Shown: positions 11,301 through 18,400 of the stretch, in pieces | How the letters are laid out: each line of letters opens with the position of its first letter | Numbering within the stretch: position 1 is the stretch's first letter | Assembly: GCA_001839685.1 (NCBI GenBank) | Contig: MLAK01000888.1 | Span: forward strand, 19,628-50,139 | Reading direction: 5' to 3' | Origin: Tritrichomonas foetus | Lineage: Eukaryota > Parabasalia > Tritrichomonadida > Tritrichomonadidae | Length of the DNA: 30,512 bases | Position numbers and translations under genes: made by a program | The notes under the pieces: model-generated | What the model was told of the DNA's origin: nothing | The model's database searches: none | Seen by the model: only the letters and a program-made list of their open reading frames with translations

Positions 11301-11485
11301 CCACACCTTTCAACTTACTTTATTTCCGGAACAAGATTGAAGAGCGACTTTTAGAATTGTCTCCTCCATCAAGTATAACAGCAAGTGAATCAGACTGTAT
11401 TGAATGGTACAGTAATATTATGCAACTGATTGATCAAGCATCCAACACAAAAATACAAAGTCCTTCTGCAATTCCATGGTTCTAA
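2360..11485 (+). CDS. TRRAP/Tra1-like pseudokinase, HAT-complex scaffold
   Basis: A 3041-residue protein from the first in-frame ATG (MEELIAIAER); an extension to 2339 would need a TTG start. In its family the protein is the activator-binding scaffold of SAGA/NuA4-type histone acetyltransferase complexes in the nucleus. About 2200 residues of alpha-helical HEAT-like repeats are followed by a FAT-like region (about 2200-2650), a PI3K-related kinase fold (about 2670-2990) and a FATC-like end terminating in PWF. A C-terminal Trp-x-Phe/Pro-Trp-Phe type end is typical of Tra1/TRRAP. The segment TFRLSPNMIHLF matches the TRRAP motif PFRLTPNI. I find no catalytic DxxxxN or DFG, as expected for this inactive member of the PIKK family. 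It is shorter than human TRRAP (about 3860) and yeast Tra1 (3744). A Ser/Phe/Tyr-rich insert (GSSFGSSFVSSY) lies within the kinase region. The coding is certain; the family assignment is strong. Confidence 0.85.
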   Translation: MEELIAIAERQSPMPIRDVTRWIYKKNVELANSSPEKIADFFSVAFDFISQNSANHQQPDWDRLRFLLIVMIISLFPMSANIPPISILTDHGPLFSILLVLHSFRNDHSELLHQYMEAFNKGLDTFDKGFSVKSFYSLAHCYYLQALPGLLKNHLSTDKFTELLNVIFETVSKVKPETININFISFTTDMFRQITHHLMKNNLPEMTSDFVRAFRYMLEICYSCPTIILLNLLHPWYAFIKFIMDQKQRNTNVNYKEQIEILTRFYESVASGKYHELHRGFPWYIAILFYGWTHGRKQQARVLSLICHAFRSVLRLEGMRGVREATKEIHTLMYNQRTTDGSWAIFHILTSCESTLALGISDLKKIHGITIKKGSKNRKIKQRWVKFSEQIFEEDSHYEIDNELSTKIYQIEFPDFESAKKNFEEQIAFIDTGKYRLMTGITFQFLFIESILADLSNEDNFVSSVAFHYITKLIKLGIKLMIISSQRLMMLQLFNTNEILTNYKNPSQPNTSARIPSFSIICQRYMEFTERIPPEYYPLLAREIAQMLFKAKKKGQISLLFVQSFSFLQPENSNSNIPPQQSLFSHVLCQLMEIASDKLNYLLSNSSDEARLIYEWIIFIIRLGKPNGNSFCHPSLFMFLKNYHRLISSSVVSNIKKISNQTFALKMIKIYFNSINAETEGGNSNEDADHYKIRSIQRLYEEIQPYSKIEALKSLLKIVIPDKDSINIPSLLNLLHGSLISGDDELIRIAADLCLKIFGNNRKIDNNSPFIMNLFNSWFGALSKLPEEYLTKLVDNKVDYVPSFATSYLNSQRQPQYLLPNLIHDGTGFNLADIIHEVTFNMTDDKDELINLFTIVVHCFEIIKGKLGNQEAGLKELMKTLLSLLCYCSNFNFIKDQISAFSNDLIHYFAKIFAEGKSNLFILSLISFTGNNRSENSKYSINLCISFFEYVKTLDINIDYCRETVDEMMNFFNPNVRLFSMLSGLTLFTRFLPMSVSLQTIRSFLISSNEYYIYDIEFTAILNKMLKQYLNSKSYEEQREFVLVIFDILSQIPLSCSLVLLKRLGKLNIKLPIYDCDEIDKGGDPLLAFQRLSAALVCGVECPLVLNDKMKKMIHDFITAKIDNANFIEKLARKMSLCMAIIKSPDAFHMLSSDSAFIKNFLSFYVNTLSSRIPSMTTNAEKAFKILITQYHDDDYTSRQIEEYCNSPEKIFNFFSPQHERIAFYRRLTKIIPQKMPPSIIIEFFNSIFKYCEYKDCKKFALVSNLLHFVKYLTIESFINSDPVRSIVLSPCQDNKELTYLQAFIEKVLILYQHQEIPFRAILQKHVRRFLKMFPQETIDFIVKTPSKSNQSIAFNFLTDLIKTDDSLSFFNVFIAHFEINRDYSAYHPSMFTVLLKLSENPNFAELPAFQSTLDTIIDSFNKNLNEIAKRGTRLFTTMMEVGYAEINTFRINPDIHRLLNFTQIFNVPSFCNTHIYRRFISVIFKKGTQEFISSIVNFIMNTKPSITAKVFEILLGHALKYLNKIDDDMQKIIWQFLTNKFSQHSSILTAPVIVCIIRLLPKHLPSLSEVKVLLTALQSTISSPETHIVLYSIKLSCEFVKLNLMPDELYCQIAQQLFSYSKFFDQPYADHTYRFLNMRKDLAPKLPDRLIETIAFFPHDKFMSIRELKRFTDIFTEIPHLLVGLPFSLITTLALHLESRLLQRKAKDDYNELDPLFISGMKFCIITKPPEIEVSRFIKACFTFFKFILTQSNVTTINTANNNNKEFLEMLFEYLITNGCKEFPTDILDDVDQNNFMNYSFGFVCCASKYAGNILETRYTSLIEKALIFVQDSSQTINSLFLRTLLEFINSSTNLVNLFYPVICQEVDILLRGFNDVTRDRIIILSKGMIIGADPTKRLKHLIDLWYFFSKYFSPNIPQQHLSISSMFRFLVSCTCDLPILDQPFYVKLLLEKINESNDYPLYFTSVLPLLIDSEEISNTVKETLFDAFPILFSQPSHDVSERMVNFLDEYEKKTGLSMKHQKVAVLLAQCKFCSHADRIINLKKIMNTIPNITFEEFIEKLPLLFWSNDYLAITTSLITRLESPIWYSIFAFSPKLFNIASKLASSSFTKFITKENAGKVNEFFLNILLQKPSYNYSHVTEALLNAFHNNNMFLSTGIVEKSLKYSPNQELLVEYLNNDVMPSISYFMPHILNDSLFSKLQNTMSPVEASAVSLTFLNEYQAASSIYQNADRSYSKFFEVASNVNSCLLSVANAESSFESYLHALYSINQENDSILAKLKSAVEAFERDSPDADEILLEAQMMNLRQLQKHRKYSLFDKEKFITIDSTIQILKSRIQSKQPLISVMDLAREINPTFLNIISTFDNFLDGNSQSQSPAIVSDFDAAVLVSGTMSDDFACVAGITPHGLLAVGKQQIDSFMLTMSLKITENQTTAKDWCKFAPFCFNVFLAQPSLDLFQTTFCVYSQILLSATQIPTDNSSFSQINFIKTEAAARLITLIRIAIASGDPEMVSIVINSSHLFRKEHADIWKNWLVQIIGLANTDWFCSMVSDLSKEMWYRSSLYSAKLGCKEISQSLQSRAEVGPRAMMTKLEESFDEIFSLNFKTLYKEIVAKDIEKAIQFRSSRRIPETHFEFAALQLNLDELNHIREYGLEETGELARSEEIVRKVNYSLPFIIPLRVDNIPQINIFRIYGNFRLLSPDLLIFYATTSTVSRQAFLIQRADDLENGFPTSIVSMANTTLLLKQLLMNCYQSRSRSLNLSAQPIFEVGPRYIMIPLPVDIECFSTAFSSQIGITHNQWLENYSSEQYSNNHYQDYTSFGSSFGSSFVSSYMSSYYDHADVNNGVPMLDENALTKYVIQKLTKCDYIRLRLFLLRSFAAQAAVRHIFNAPYQKIDRVLFSLENAATPLLHSDFNKKFTGTLNKSTFRLSPNMIHLFNGHCKGEFLIGMAASAKAFSSQIEIVRASLEILVGDPTTDIGETTPFNLLYFRNKIEERLLELSPPSSITASESDCIEWYSNIMQLIDQASNTKIQSPSAIPWF

Positions 11486-12084
11486 TCAATTGTTTTTTCT
11501 CTTTTTTGTTTTGTTTTGTTTTTCTGATATCTCCATTTTTCCCCTTTTATTTTTATATATTACCATATATTATATTCTTGTATTAAACATAAACTATTCT
11601 CAACGATTATATTTTTATTATTTTCAAGTTTTATATAAAAATTGTGTTTCATATAATTTTAATATTTCGAAATTTGGCTCTATGTGTGGTTATCAATATA
11701 GTAAAGAGAGATTGAATGGCATTGAAAGAATGTTTGGAGATAAAACAATATTCAATGATGGAAAAATAACTGAGTTTGATTCATAACCAAGGCAGGATTT
11801 TTTTTTCCTATGAATTTTGTTTTTAGACACTCAAAATGGATAAATGTGATGTGACTGGACAGGTCCCTTTGACTCATTCGGTCATTGGAGGAGGTGTGGC
11901 GAGTGACCACGGCTCCTCCAAGTCGAAGTGACCCAAAGAATCAGCAAAGTTCACATCACATTTACCCATGATGTTTGATCCACTTTTGGCCTTTATTTGA
12001 CCTTTTTACCTCGAACAATCACTGATTTTATGCACTTTTGTCGGTGATGTGGAAGTTAGCCGATGAACTCAGAAAAAGTTCATT
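11486..12084. other. Intergenic spacer with a large hairpin
   Basis: About 600 bp between two plus-strand genes. The left third is T-rich and probably the 3' end of the TRRAP-like transcript. The middle holds a relatively GC-rich imperfect inverted repeat, listed separately. T-runs follow at about 12001-12007. An open stretch at 11680-11786 is short and has no recognisable protein content. No tRNA or other known RNA was recognised. Confidence 0.5.
11831..11979. repeat. Long imperfect inverted repeat, possible structured RNA or hairpin element
   Basis: The left arm (about 11837-11900) and the reverse complement of the right arm (about 11904-11967) align over about 64 bp with a few mismatches and gaps. 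Outer stem: TAAATGTGATGTGA against TCACATCACATTTA, perfect over 14 bp. Inner stem: GGAGGAG (11887-11893) against CTCCTCC (11913-11919), closing on GTGG/CCAC around a loop of about 6 nt. The arms are clearly GC-richer than the flanks. It lies about 105 bp before the ATG of the thioredoxin-like gene. It could be a folded non-coding RNA, a double-stranded small-RNA precursor or a hairpin-type miniature element. The structure is seen in the sequence; its role is not known. Confidence 0.7.
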
Positions 12085-12085
12085 A
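12080..12085 (+). promoter_or_regulatory. Initiator-like TCATTA overlapping the start codon
   Basis: TTCATTATG: the TCATTA matches the Trichomonas vaginalis initiator consensus (TCA, pyrimidine, T, A/T) and shares its final A with the ATG at 12085. If this A of TCA is the start of transcription, the 5' UTR is only 3 nt. Confidence 0.4.
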
Positions 12086-13476
12086 TGTTCTTACTCTTCG
12101 TCTTATCTTTCTTCAGAGTGCCCCAAGAACTTGGCCATATCTACTATACTAACAAATATGACGAAACAAACGTAACCGATTTCTTAAAAGACAATAAGCC
12201 TTGCGTTCTTATCTTCGCACAAAATAATATTTCGTCCTTTGAATACACAAATTTGGCTCTTAAACGCTTTGCCAAACACATCAAGTTTGCTGTTGGAACA
12301 GATTCAGCTGCCAAAGTTTTAAACATTCCAAAGATTCCATCAATCCATTTATTTGTTAATGGAGCCCCTACTTCAAATTTCACAGGATTTTCCAACTCCA
12401 TTGCGTTCAGCAGATGGTGCCAAGAAATCCACCAAAATGCTACAAACTCACACATCGTTTACGAATATGAAGATTTAAGATTGATTTTAGAATCACGTGC
12501 GACCGTTTTATTAGGTGTGAATTCATTAAAGCCACCAAAGGAATACAAAAATGATATCAGATTCATTGCAGTTCAATCGCACGCATTTTCATTTTTCAAT
12601 ATCTCCGTTCAAACCGGCTACTATATTTACCGAGGCATTGATCGCCAGCTTATCAGAACTTCTGGAAACTACAATTCATACGCAAAGACACCTCTTGTTG
12701 ATGTTGAAAAAGACGATATAAAACGAAAACAATATTTCTGTGGATTTTTCATGGATATTTTGAATTCAAGTGTGGCCTCTCAAGAAATCACACTTTTGCA
12801 AAATCTTGCTCGAAAATTCCCTGATTTTTACTTCGGCCCAATTTCGGGTTCAGTTTCTCGATTTATGTCAACATTTGGTCAGCTCGAATATATTAAGAAA
12901 CCATTTCTTGTCGTTTGGAATACATCAGACATTTCAAAGAATCGATGGACTCTTCTTGGTGATGAAGCGCATGATGTTACGACTGTTGAAAGCTTTTTGA
13001 ATGACATTAAAGATGGAAAAAGAGAATTCAATCATATTTCACAAACCCTTAATGAAAGCTTACCAGAAAATGCCTACACATTAGTTCATTCGAATTTCTT
13101 TAAGAAGATCGAAGAAGAGAAAAGATGCTCGCTTGTATTATTCTATAAAACCAAAACAGGCTTCGAATATCGATTCCATAATATCATCAATCACAGCCGT
13201 GAAATTCTTCCAGAAATTGCATTCTTCACATTCGACATCTCTAAAAACGATTTTCCAGAAGGAGTCCCACATACAAAGTCCACACCATTTATGGTACTTT
13301 TTAAGAAGAATGAAGAACCATCAATGATTGGTGTTGGATCCTCCCTTCAAAATTTCGTCAGTGAATTAGTTAACGCAGCTGGTAATGGAATCAAGATGCC
13401 TGATATTGACTACGCTGAACTTCAAGATAAAATGGGTCAAGAAATGCAGGAAGAGATAAATAGGGAGAATAAATAA
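12085..13476 (+). CDS. Secretory-pathway thioredoxin-fold (PDI-like) protein lacking a CxxC site
   Basis: 463 residues from an ATG preceded by an initiator-like motif. The N-terminus (MFLLFVLSFFR) is a hydrophobic signal peptide, so entry into the ER is likely. Residues about 25-115 form a thioredoxin-like fold: CVLIFAQNN strand, helix, then KIPSIHLFVNG with the probable cis-proline at 85. Where PDIs carry CGHC after the central strand this protein has NNISSFE, so it cannot act as a classical disulfide oxidase there. A second thioredoxin-like unit is plausible at about 330-435 (SLVLFYKTK ... TPFMVLFKKNEEP), again without CxxC. The C-terminus, EINRENK, is charged and has no KDEL. It is probably a non-catalytic, chaperone-like PDI-family member. 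The TAAATAAAA at the stop resembles the trichomonad UAAA polyadenylation signal. Confidence 0.75.
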   Translation: MFLLFVLSFFRVPQELGHIYYTNKYDETNVTDFLKDNKPCVLIFAQNNISSFEYTNLALKRFAKHIKFAVGTDSAAKVLNIPKIPSIHLFVNGAPTSNFTGFSNSIAFSRWCQEIHQNATNSHIVYEYEDLRLILESRATVLLGVNSLKPPKEYKNDIRFIAVQSHAFSFFNISVQTGYYIYRGIDRQLIRTSGNYNSYAKTPLVDVEKDDIKRKQYFCGFFMDILNSSVASQEITLLQNLARKFPDFYFGPISGSVSRFMSTFGQLEYIKKPFLVVWNTSDISKNRWTLLGDEAHDVTTVESFLNDIKDGKREFNHISQTLNESLPENAYTLVHSNFFKKIEEEKRCSLVLFYKTKTGFEYRFHNIINHSREILPEIAFFTFDISKNDFPEGVPHTKSTPFMVLFKKNEEPSMIGVGSSLQNFVSELVNAAGNGIKMPDIDYAELQDKMGQEMQEEINRENK

Positions 13477-14054
13477 AATTAAGTTTTCTTCTAATTTTGA
13501 ATATATTTATTTCTAACATATAAACTTTTTAATTATATATAATTTTTTTCTGTGATCATTCATGTGGTCTTCATGTGTCACGCAATCCACTTTTTCCCAG
13601 AACTCCAAAATGATAAAAATGATAAAAAGAGATTTTTTTATGGGATATAATGATGAGCAATGTTTCGTTCCAAATTTTTAGATTTGTGATGGCACATAAA
13701 ATCTCACTTTCATTCTTTCTAAATATTTCTTCTTGATAGTTTTACATGAAATGAAAATATGATTGTGAAAATATGATTGTCACAAAATGCCAAATTTCAT
13801 TAAAATAGATACAAATACTGTAAGAACTAATTATAGTCGTGTAATTAGACAAAATATCCAAAATTAAATATCTACATCAAATTTCAAAATGATGATAGAA
13901 TCTTGAATTTCATAGTATAGGAACTCTAACATGTATATAGATAGATGGCCTATTCATTTTCCCAAAAATATTATCTAGTTTACCTCAGAAAATTGTTGGG
14001 AAAAAGTGGATTACGTGATTTATTACTCAAAAATATTTTATTTTCAATGAATAA
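13477..14054. other. Intergenic spacer filled by a TIR-bounded segment
   Basis: About 580 bp without an ORF. Most of it is the segment between two 22-bp inverted repeats described separately. Short direct repeats are visible inside (GAAAATATGATTGT twice at about 13751-13778, and AATGATAAA twice near 13608-13626). Confidence 0.6.
13578..14018. mobile_element. Candidate miniature inverted-repeat element (non-autonomous)
   Basis: The left end 13578-13599 (TCACGCAATCCACTTTTTCC plus CA) and the right end 13997-14018 are inverted copies over 22 bp with a single mismatch. They bound 441 bp of non-coding AT-rich DNA. Size, lack of coding and precise terminal repeats fit a MITE. I see no clear target-site duplication and no TA at the borders, so the superfamily is unknown and an old insertion is possible. 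The right end lies only 36 bp before the ATG at 14055 and may contribute to that promoter. Confidence 0.45.
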
Positions 14055-14960
14055 ATGGCTCAAAAATATCAAAATATGGCCAGATATATAATGAAAAAGT
14101 TTGCGTTTAAAAAAATGCTGTTAGCGATTTTATTGATGTGCATGATTAGAGTTCCGACCCAAGGATATGCTAGGCTTCCACTCCCACCTAATAGCACTGT
14201 TAATATGAATCAAGGAAACAGTTCGTCAGTAATTTTTAGTAATTCGCCATTATCTGTTCAGATAGTGTCTGACATTTTCAATAGAACAGAATACGTAAAA
14301 GCACTAGATTATGCTCAAATTAGTGCGTCAAACATTAAAATACAATTTCATTCAAAAGATTCTTCAATTTTTCATATCTGGAAAATCCCACAATCATTAT
14401 GTAATTCTCGTTCAGCAATCATATTAACGGACTATATAACAAGCTTTGAATCAAATTCAACACCACTTGTAAATGATTTCTGTCTTTTTTCACAATTCGA
14501 AGTTGTAGCATTTTACACCAAGCTTAGTTTTCATAGTGATTCTATTAATTGCTCACTTAAATATTATACTGCATCAAAATTTAACGTGGAAAATCCAAAT
14601 TTTATTTGTCATTCTGATGAAAATTGCATTTTTGATTCATTTTCGCCATTTTTCATTAAATTTGACAAATGCGGCAACTCAAACATTTCTATATCAATGA
14701 CGAGCCAAATAGCACGAAATAATGTGCAACCACTTAATTGTGCAGTCAATCAATTATCTACAATTGCAGAAAGGGGAAATTTCTTGGTTAACAATCCACT
14801 AGGTCAAATAAAAGACCTGAATTGTTTTGATGCATCGACACAATTTTATAAAGTTTTGGGATTTGTCGCCATTACTACTTTTTTTGTGATTATCGCATTA
14901 TCTATATTCTGTTGTTGTTTTATATCAGATAATCAAGCTGGTGTTCCAGTAGATTTGTAA
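14055..14960 (+). CDS. Small single-pass membrane protein of unknown function
   Basis: 301 residues. A basic N-terminus precedes a hydrophobic stretch (about 19-35, KKMLLAILLMCMI), acting as signal peptide or anchor. The initiating Met could also be residue 8 or 13, which would give a more usual signal length. The following 225 residues are extracellular/luminal in style: many Asn/Ser, several N-glycosylation sequons (NSS, NST, NIS), and about eight cysteines. Near the C-terminus is a transmembrane helix (about 267-289, FVAITTFFVIIALSIFCCCF) with a short cytosolic tail ending PVDL. This is the topology of a type I surface protein. I recognise no family. The stop codon overlaps TAAA, which fits a trichomonad polyadenylation signal. 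Confidence 0.7.
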   Translation: MAQKYQNMARYIMKKFAFKKMLLAILLMCMIRVPTQGYARLPLPPNSTVNMNQGNSSSVIFSNSPLSVQIVSDIFNRTEYVKALDYAQISASNIKIQFHSKDSSIFHIWKIPQSLCNSRSAIILTDYITSFESNSTPLVNDFCLFSQFEVVAFYTKLSFHSDSINCSLKYYTASKFNVENPNFICHSDENCIFDSFSPFFIKFDKCGNSNISISMTSQIARNNVQPLNCAVNQLSTIAERGNFLVNNPLGQIKDLNCFDASTQFYKVLGFVAITTFFVIIALSIFCCCFISDNQAGVPVDL

Positions 14961-15456
14961 AGGACAGAATAATATTATGATATTTATGTTCGTAAAAAAA
15001 TTAGAATTATTTTAATTTTTTGATATCTTTTTGTTTCATTTCATGTTAAATACATATTTTTAATACGCAACATCAATTTTATGGAAATATGGCGAATATG
15101 TTTTTCCAATATTTTACTTGAACATGAGTTTTCAATCACTTTCATGAAGAAATTATAGTAAAAACTCATTAAAAACCTATGCTCTTATTTTCATTTCATT
15201 ATCTCTCCATTCATGACACCATTTGGCGAGACTCAGAAATCTACTGAATTGGTTTTTTCATTTAAATTGCAAAATCTCGTTTTTTTGTTGAAATAATCAA
15301 AAAGTGAAATCAAAAGAAATCTTCACAATATTTCTTGATGAATTTGAATCTAATCATTATATATTCTATTATATTTATTCAAATTATTTCGAAGTGCAGA
15401 AATTGTTTCTGAGAAATAAATCCTATTAATTTTTCGAAAAGGGAAAATAAAGTCCA
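14961..15456. other. Intergenic spacer, nothing recognised
   Basis: About 495 bp of AT-rich DNA between two plus-strand genes. No ORF of note, tRNA or repeat was seen. It should contain the 3' end of the membrane-protein gene and the promoter of the leucine-rich-repeat gene. Confidence 0.5.
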
Positions 15457-18400
15457 ATGAATCTCGACAAGTTCTCAGATAAATCATTTACAGGGTTTGA
15501 AGCAAAGACGATAAATAAAGCATTTTTCAGATCACAGAGGCCATTTCATTACGCTTTTCATTCCGATATCAAATTCAACAAAAAAGACTATAAAAAAGCC
15601 ACAATTGCGCTCATGCCACATTTTGTTGGCATTTTTTTAGACAGAAAAACCGGGTTGGAGTTATATAGAAAATTCCATATATCAGAAATTATTTTAATTG
15701 CTGTTCAAACGGACGAATATGTGCTGATTAAAACACAGGGTGATAAATTAGTATGTTACAGCAAGGGCATGATTAAATTTGCCCAACTTTTATATCGAAA
15801 TATTTATTTATCATTTTCTCTTGGAAATGGAAAGAATTATGTTGAATTACGTTCCAATGATCCTGAAATCTTTCCAAACATAAATTTGAAAACATCACCT
15901 TCTCAATGTTTCCAATTATCATATTTTGCTTATTGCACAGCTCATGAGATGAAATATGACCAAGAGTTTGTACGTTATATCCACAGTTTGTTTTTAGCTG
16001 ACTGCCCAATTATTGACATTTCTATGGTTGAACCCAAGTATTATTCGAGTTTGTATTCATTAAAATATTCTAGGTTTTTCACAGGATTGTGCTTGAAGGA
16101 TTATTGTTGTCCAGATGCTCTCAAATTCTTCTCACAATTAATTGCAACCAATGACAGAATTCGTATCATTCATTTCTCCAATTGTAAGATGAAGAATGGA
16201 ATAAAAGAGCTTGCAAAATCATCTAAAAAAGTTGGAAATTTTGCTGTTAACTATTGGGATCTCAGTGGAAACAAGTTTGACGATTTTGATTATTTTGCAA
16301 ATGTGATAGAAAATTCAACCGAACCAATTTATTATTTAAATGTGAATAATTGCTCAATTTCACCTGATACTGCAGAAATATTTTTATCAGCACTGTCAGA
16401 TTTCCAATATATTCGAAAGTTGAAATTTTTGTCTATTTCTGGAATCGGTCTTGACACAAATGAATCAATCAAAGCATTCAAAAAATTTTTAAAAATTTCT
16501 GAGTTAAATTATTTGGATATTGGTTCATTGCCTGATGCTTCTCATGCTCTGCATGTTTTACAAAACGTGAATCCATCCTTAAAAACTCTTGTATTGAAAA
16601 ATTCCCTTTTTGATAAGAATTCTGCTTCAGCATTAATTTCATTTCTAAAGTATACAAAAACGCTTCGGGAATTAGATATAAGTGGAACTGGAATGAGACT
16701 GGAAACAATTTGCAATATTATTCGTGTAATTTCAGAAAATTCTTCATTGAAATCATTTTCTCTTCATCTTGATTCACTAAAATTGAATGGTGAATCATTA
16801 AAAACTATCATAAATTCATTTCAAAGTGGTGATTATAAGCTTTCCAAATGGAAATCTTTGTCATTTGCCTCAAATGATCTTGATATGAAAGATTTATCAT
16901 GTTTGCTTCACTTTTTCAAAAAACTAACAAGAATTCAAAATATTAACCTTGATTTCAATTTCGATAGTTCGATGGTTGACATTGGCCAAAAATTATGCGA
17001 TTTAATATTTCTGGATTCAATTACATCGATTTCATTGGCAGGGAATACAAACCATGATTTAAAAAATGAACTAATTGTTTTTCTTGAACAATTAGTCGAA
17101 AATCCTAATATTTTAACTCATTTAAATATAAGTGGAAATTCACTTAAAAGTAAAGGTATCTCATTATTAAAACAATTTGTTAAAAGTAGTAAAGATTTAA
17201 TATCATTAAATGCAGAAAATGTTGGATTTTCAACTCATGAAAAGGTTAAATCATTTTTAAATGTTGTTAATGATTGTCAAAACTTGATTCATTTCCCATT
17301 TCCAATTGAAGATGCTTCCAAAATATATTTTACGTCAGATGAAAAAGATATTTTGTCAATTTTAGATAATTTAAATGCACGCTCATCTCAAATTATTAAT
17401 AGGCATCGTTTAAATAAGAATTTAACGTGTCAACTTCCTTTTGAAGTTCCACAAGATGTTGAAAATTACCTTGCTGATTTAATTTCACAAAAATCAAAGA
17501 AATCATCAAATAAAATTAAACTTCATTCAATGATTTGTGAAATTTTTGGATTGCCCCTTCCTTTTCAACAAATTGGTGAATCTCCTGAAGATGGAGGTGA
17601 TGTAATAGAAAAGAACTACGGGAAATTAAAGGTTTATTGTGCAAAAAGCATCAGTGAATATGTGAAAGAATCAAATGCAAACTATCTTCCTGTTTTCGGA
17701 CCAACGCTGAATGAATACATTGAAGGTGAAAATGTCTTAAAATCATCAAAGAGACATTCTAAATCACAAAGTGAAAATGATGGCAAAGGTCATAAAAATC
17801 GGGTAATGTTTGACAATGATGATACCAAACAAGGAAAACATAATACAAGTTTGAATACTGTTGAAGCAACTCGTCTTAAAACAAGAAATGTTGATCCATA
17901 TTCACTCGATAAATTAGTTGATACTGATTTAATTGATAAATCAAAATTACGAAAAAGTGGATTTGTCCGCCAAGCACCACCACTTCATTCCAGAACAAGA
18001 ACACCGTCTCCTAAAATGTCACGCAAATATGATAATCCAGAATACCACGAATACAATCCAACAGGAATAGATCCAAACGAAATTGTTGCTCGGAATATTG
18101 AATTTGATGAAGATTTTGATGAGCCAGCACAATCCTACCAAAAGTCACAGTCTTATCAGAAACAACAATATCAAAAATCACAATCAACAAAAGTTCTAGC
18201 TAAGCCAATCAAATCACAGAAAAACTATCAATATGATGATGATATTTACGATGATAACGCCAACAAAAACAGAAATAACACAAATAATTTACCAAACAAT
18301 AATAACTCTAGCAATAAATATGATTCTGACAGTGATAGTGATCGACCAATAAAGAGAAAGAATCACCAAAACTATTTTTATGAAAATGTAAATCAAAATT

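Noticed and set aside
11430..11786. 118-residue plus-strand ORF overlapping the end of the TRRAP-like gene
   Set aside because: No ATG start in a good context, overlaps a certain gene in another frame, and the rest is AT-rich low-complexity sequence.
11831..11979. tRNA, SRP RNA or spliceosomal snRNA in the large hairpin
   Set aside because: No cloverleaf, B-box, SRP Alu/S-domain signature or Sm site could be recognised; only the inverted repeat is supported.
17955..18020. Possible capping-protein interaction motif in the tail of the CARMIL-like protein (PPLHSRTRTPSPK)
   Set aside because: Only Leu, Thr and Lys loosely match the CPI consensus and spacing is off; not enough to call.
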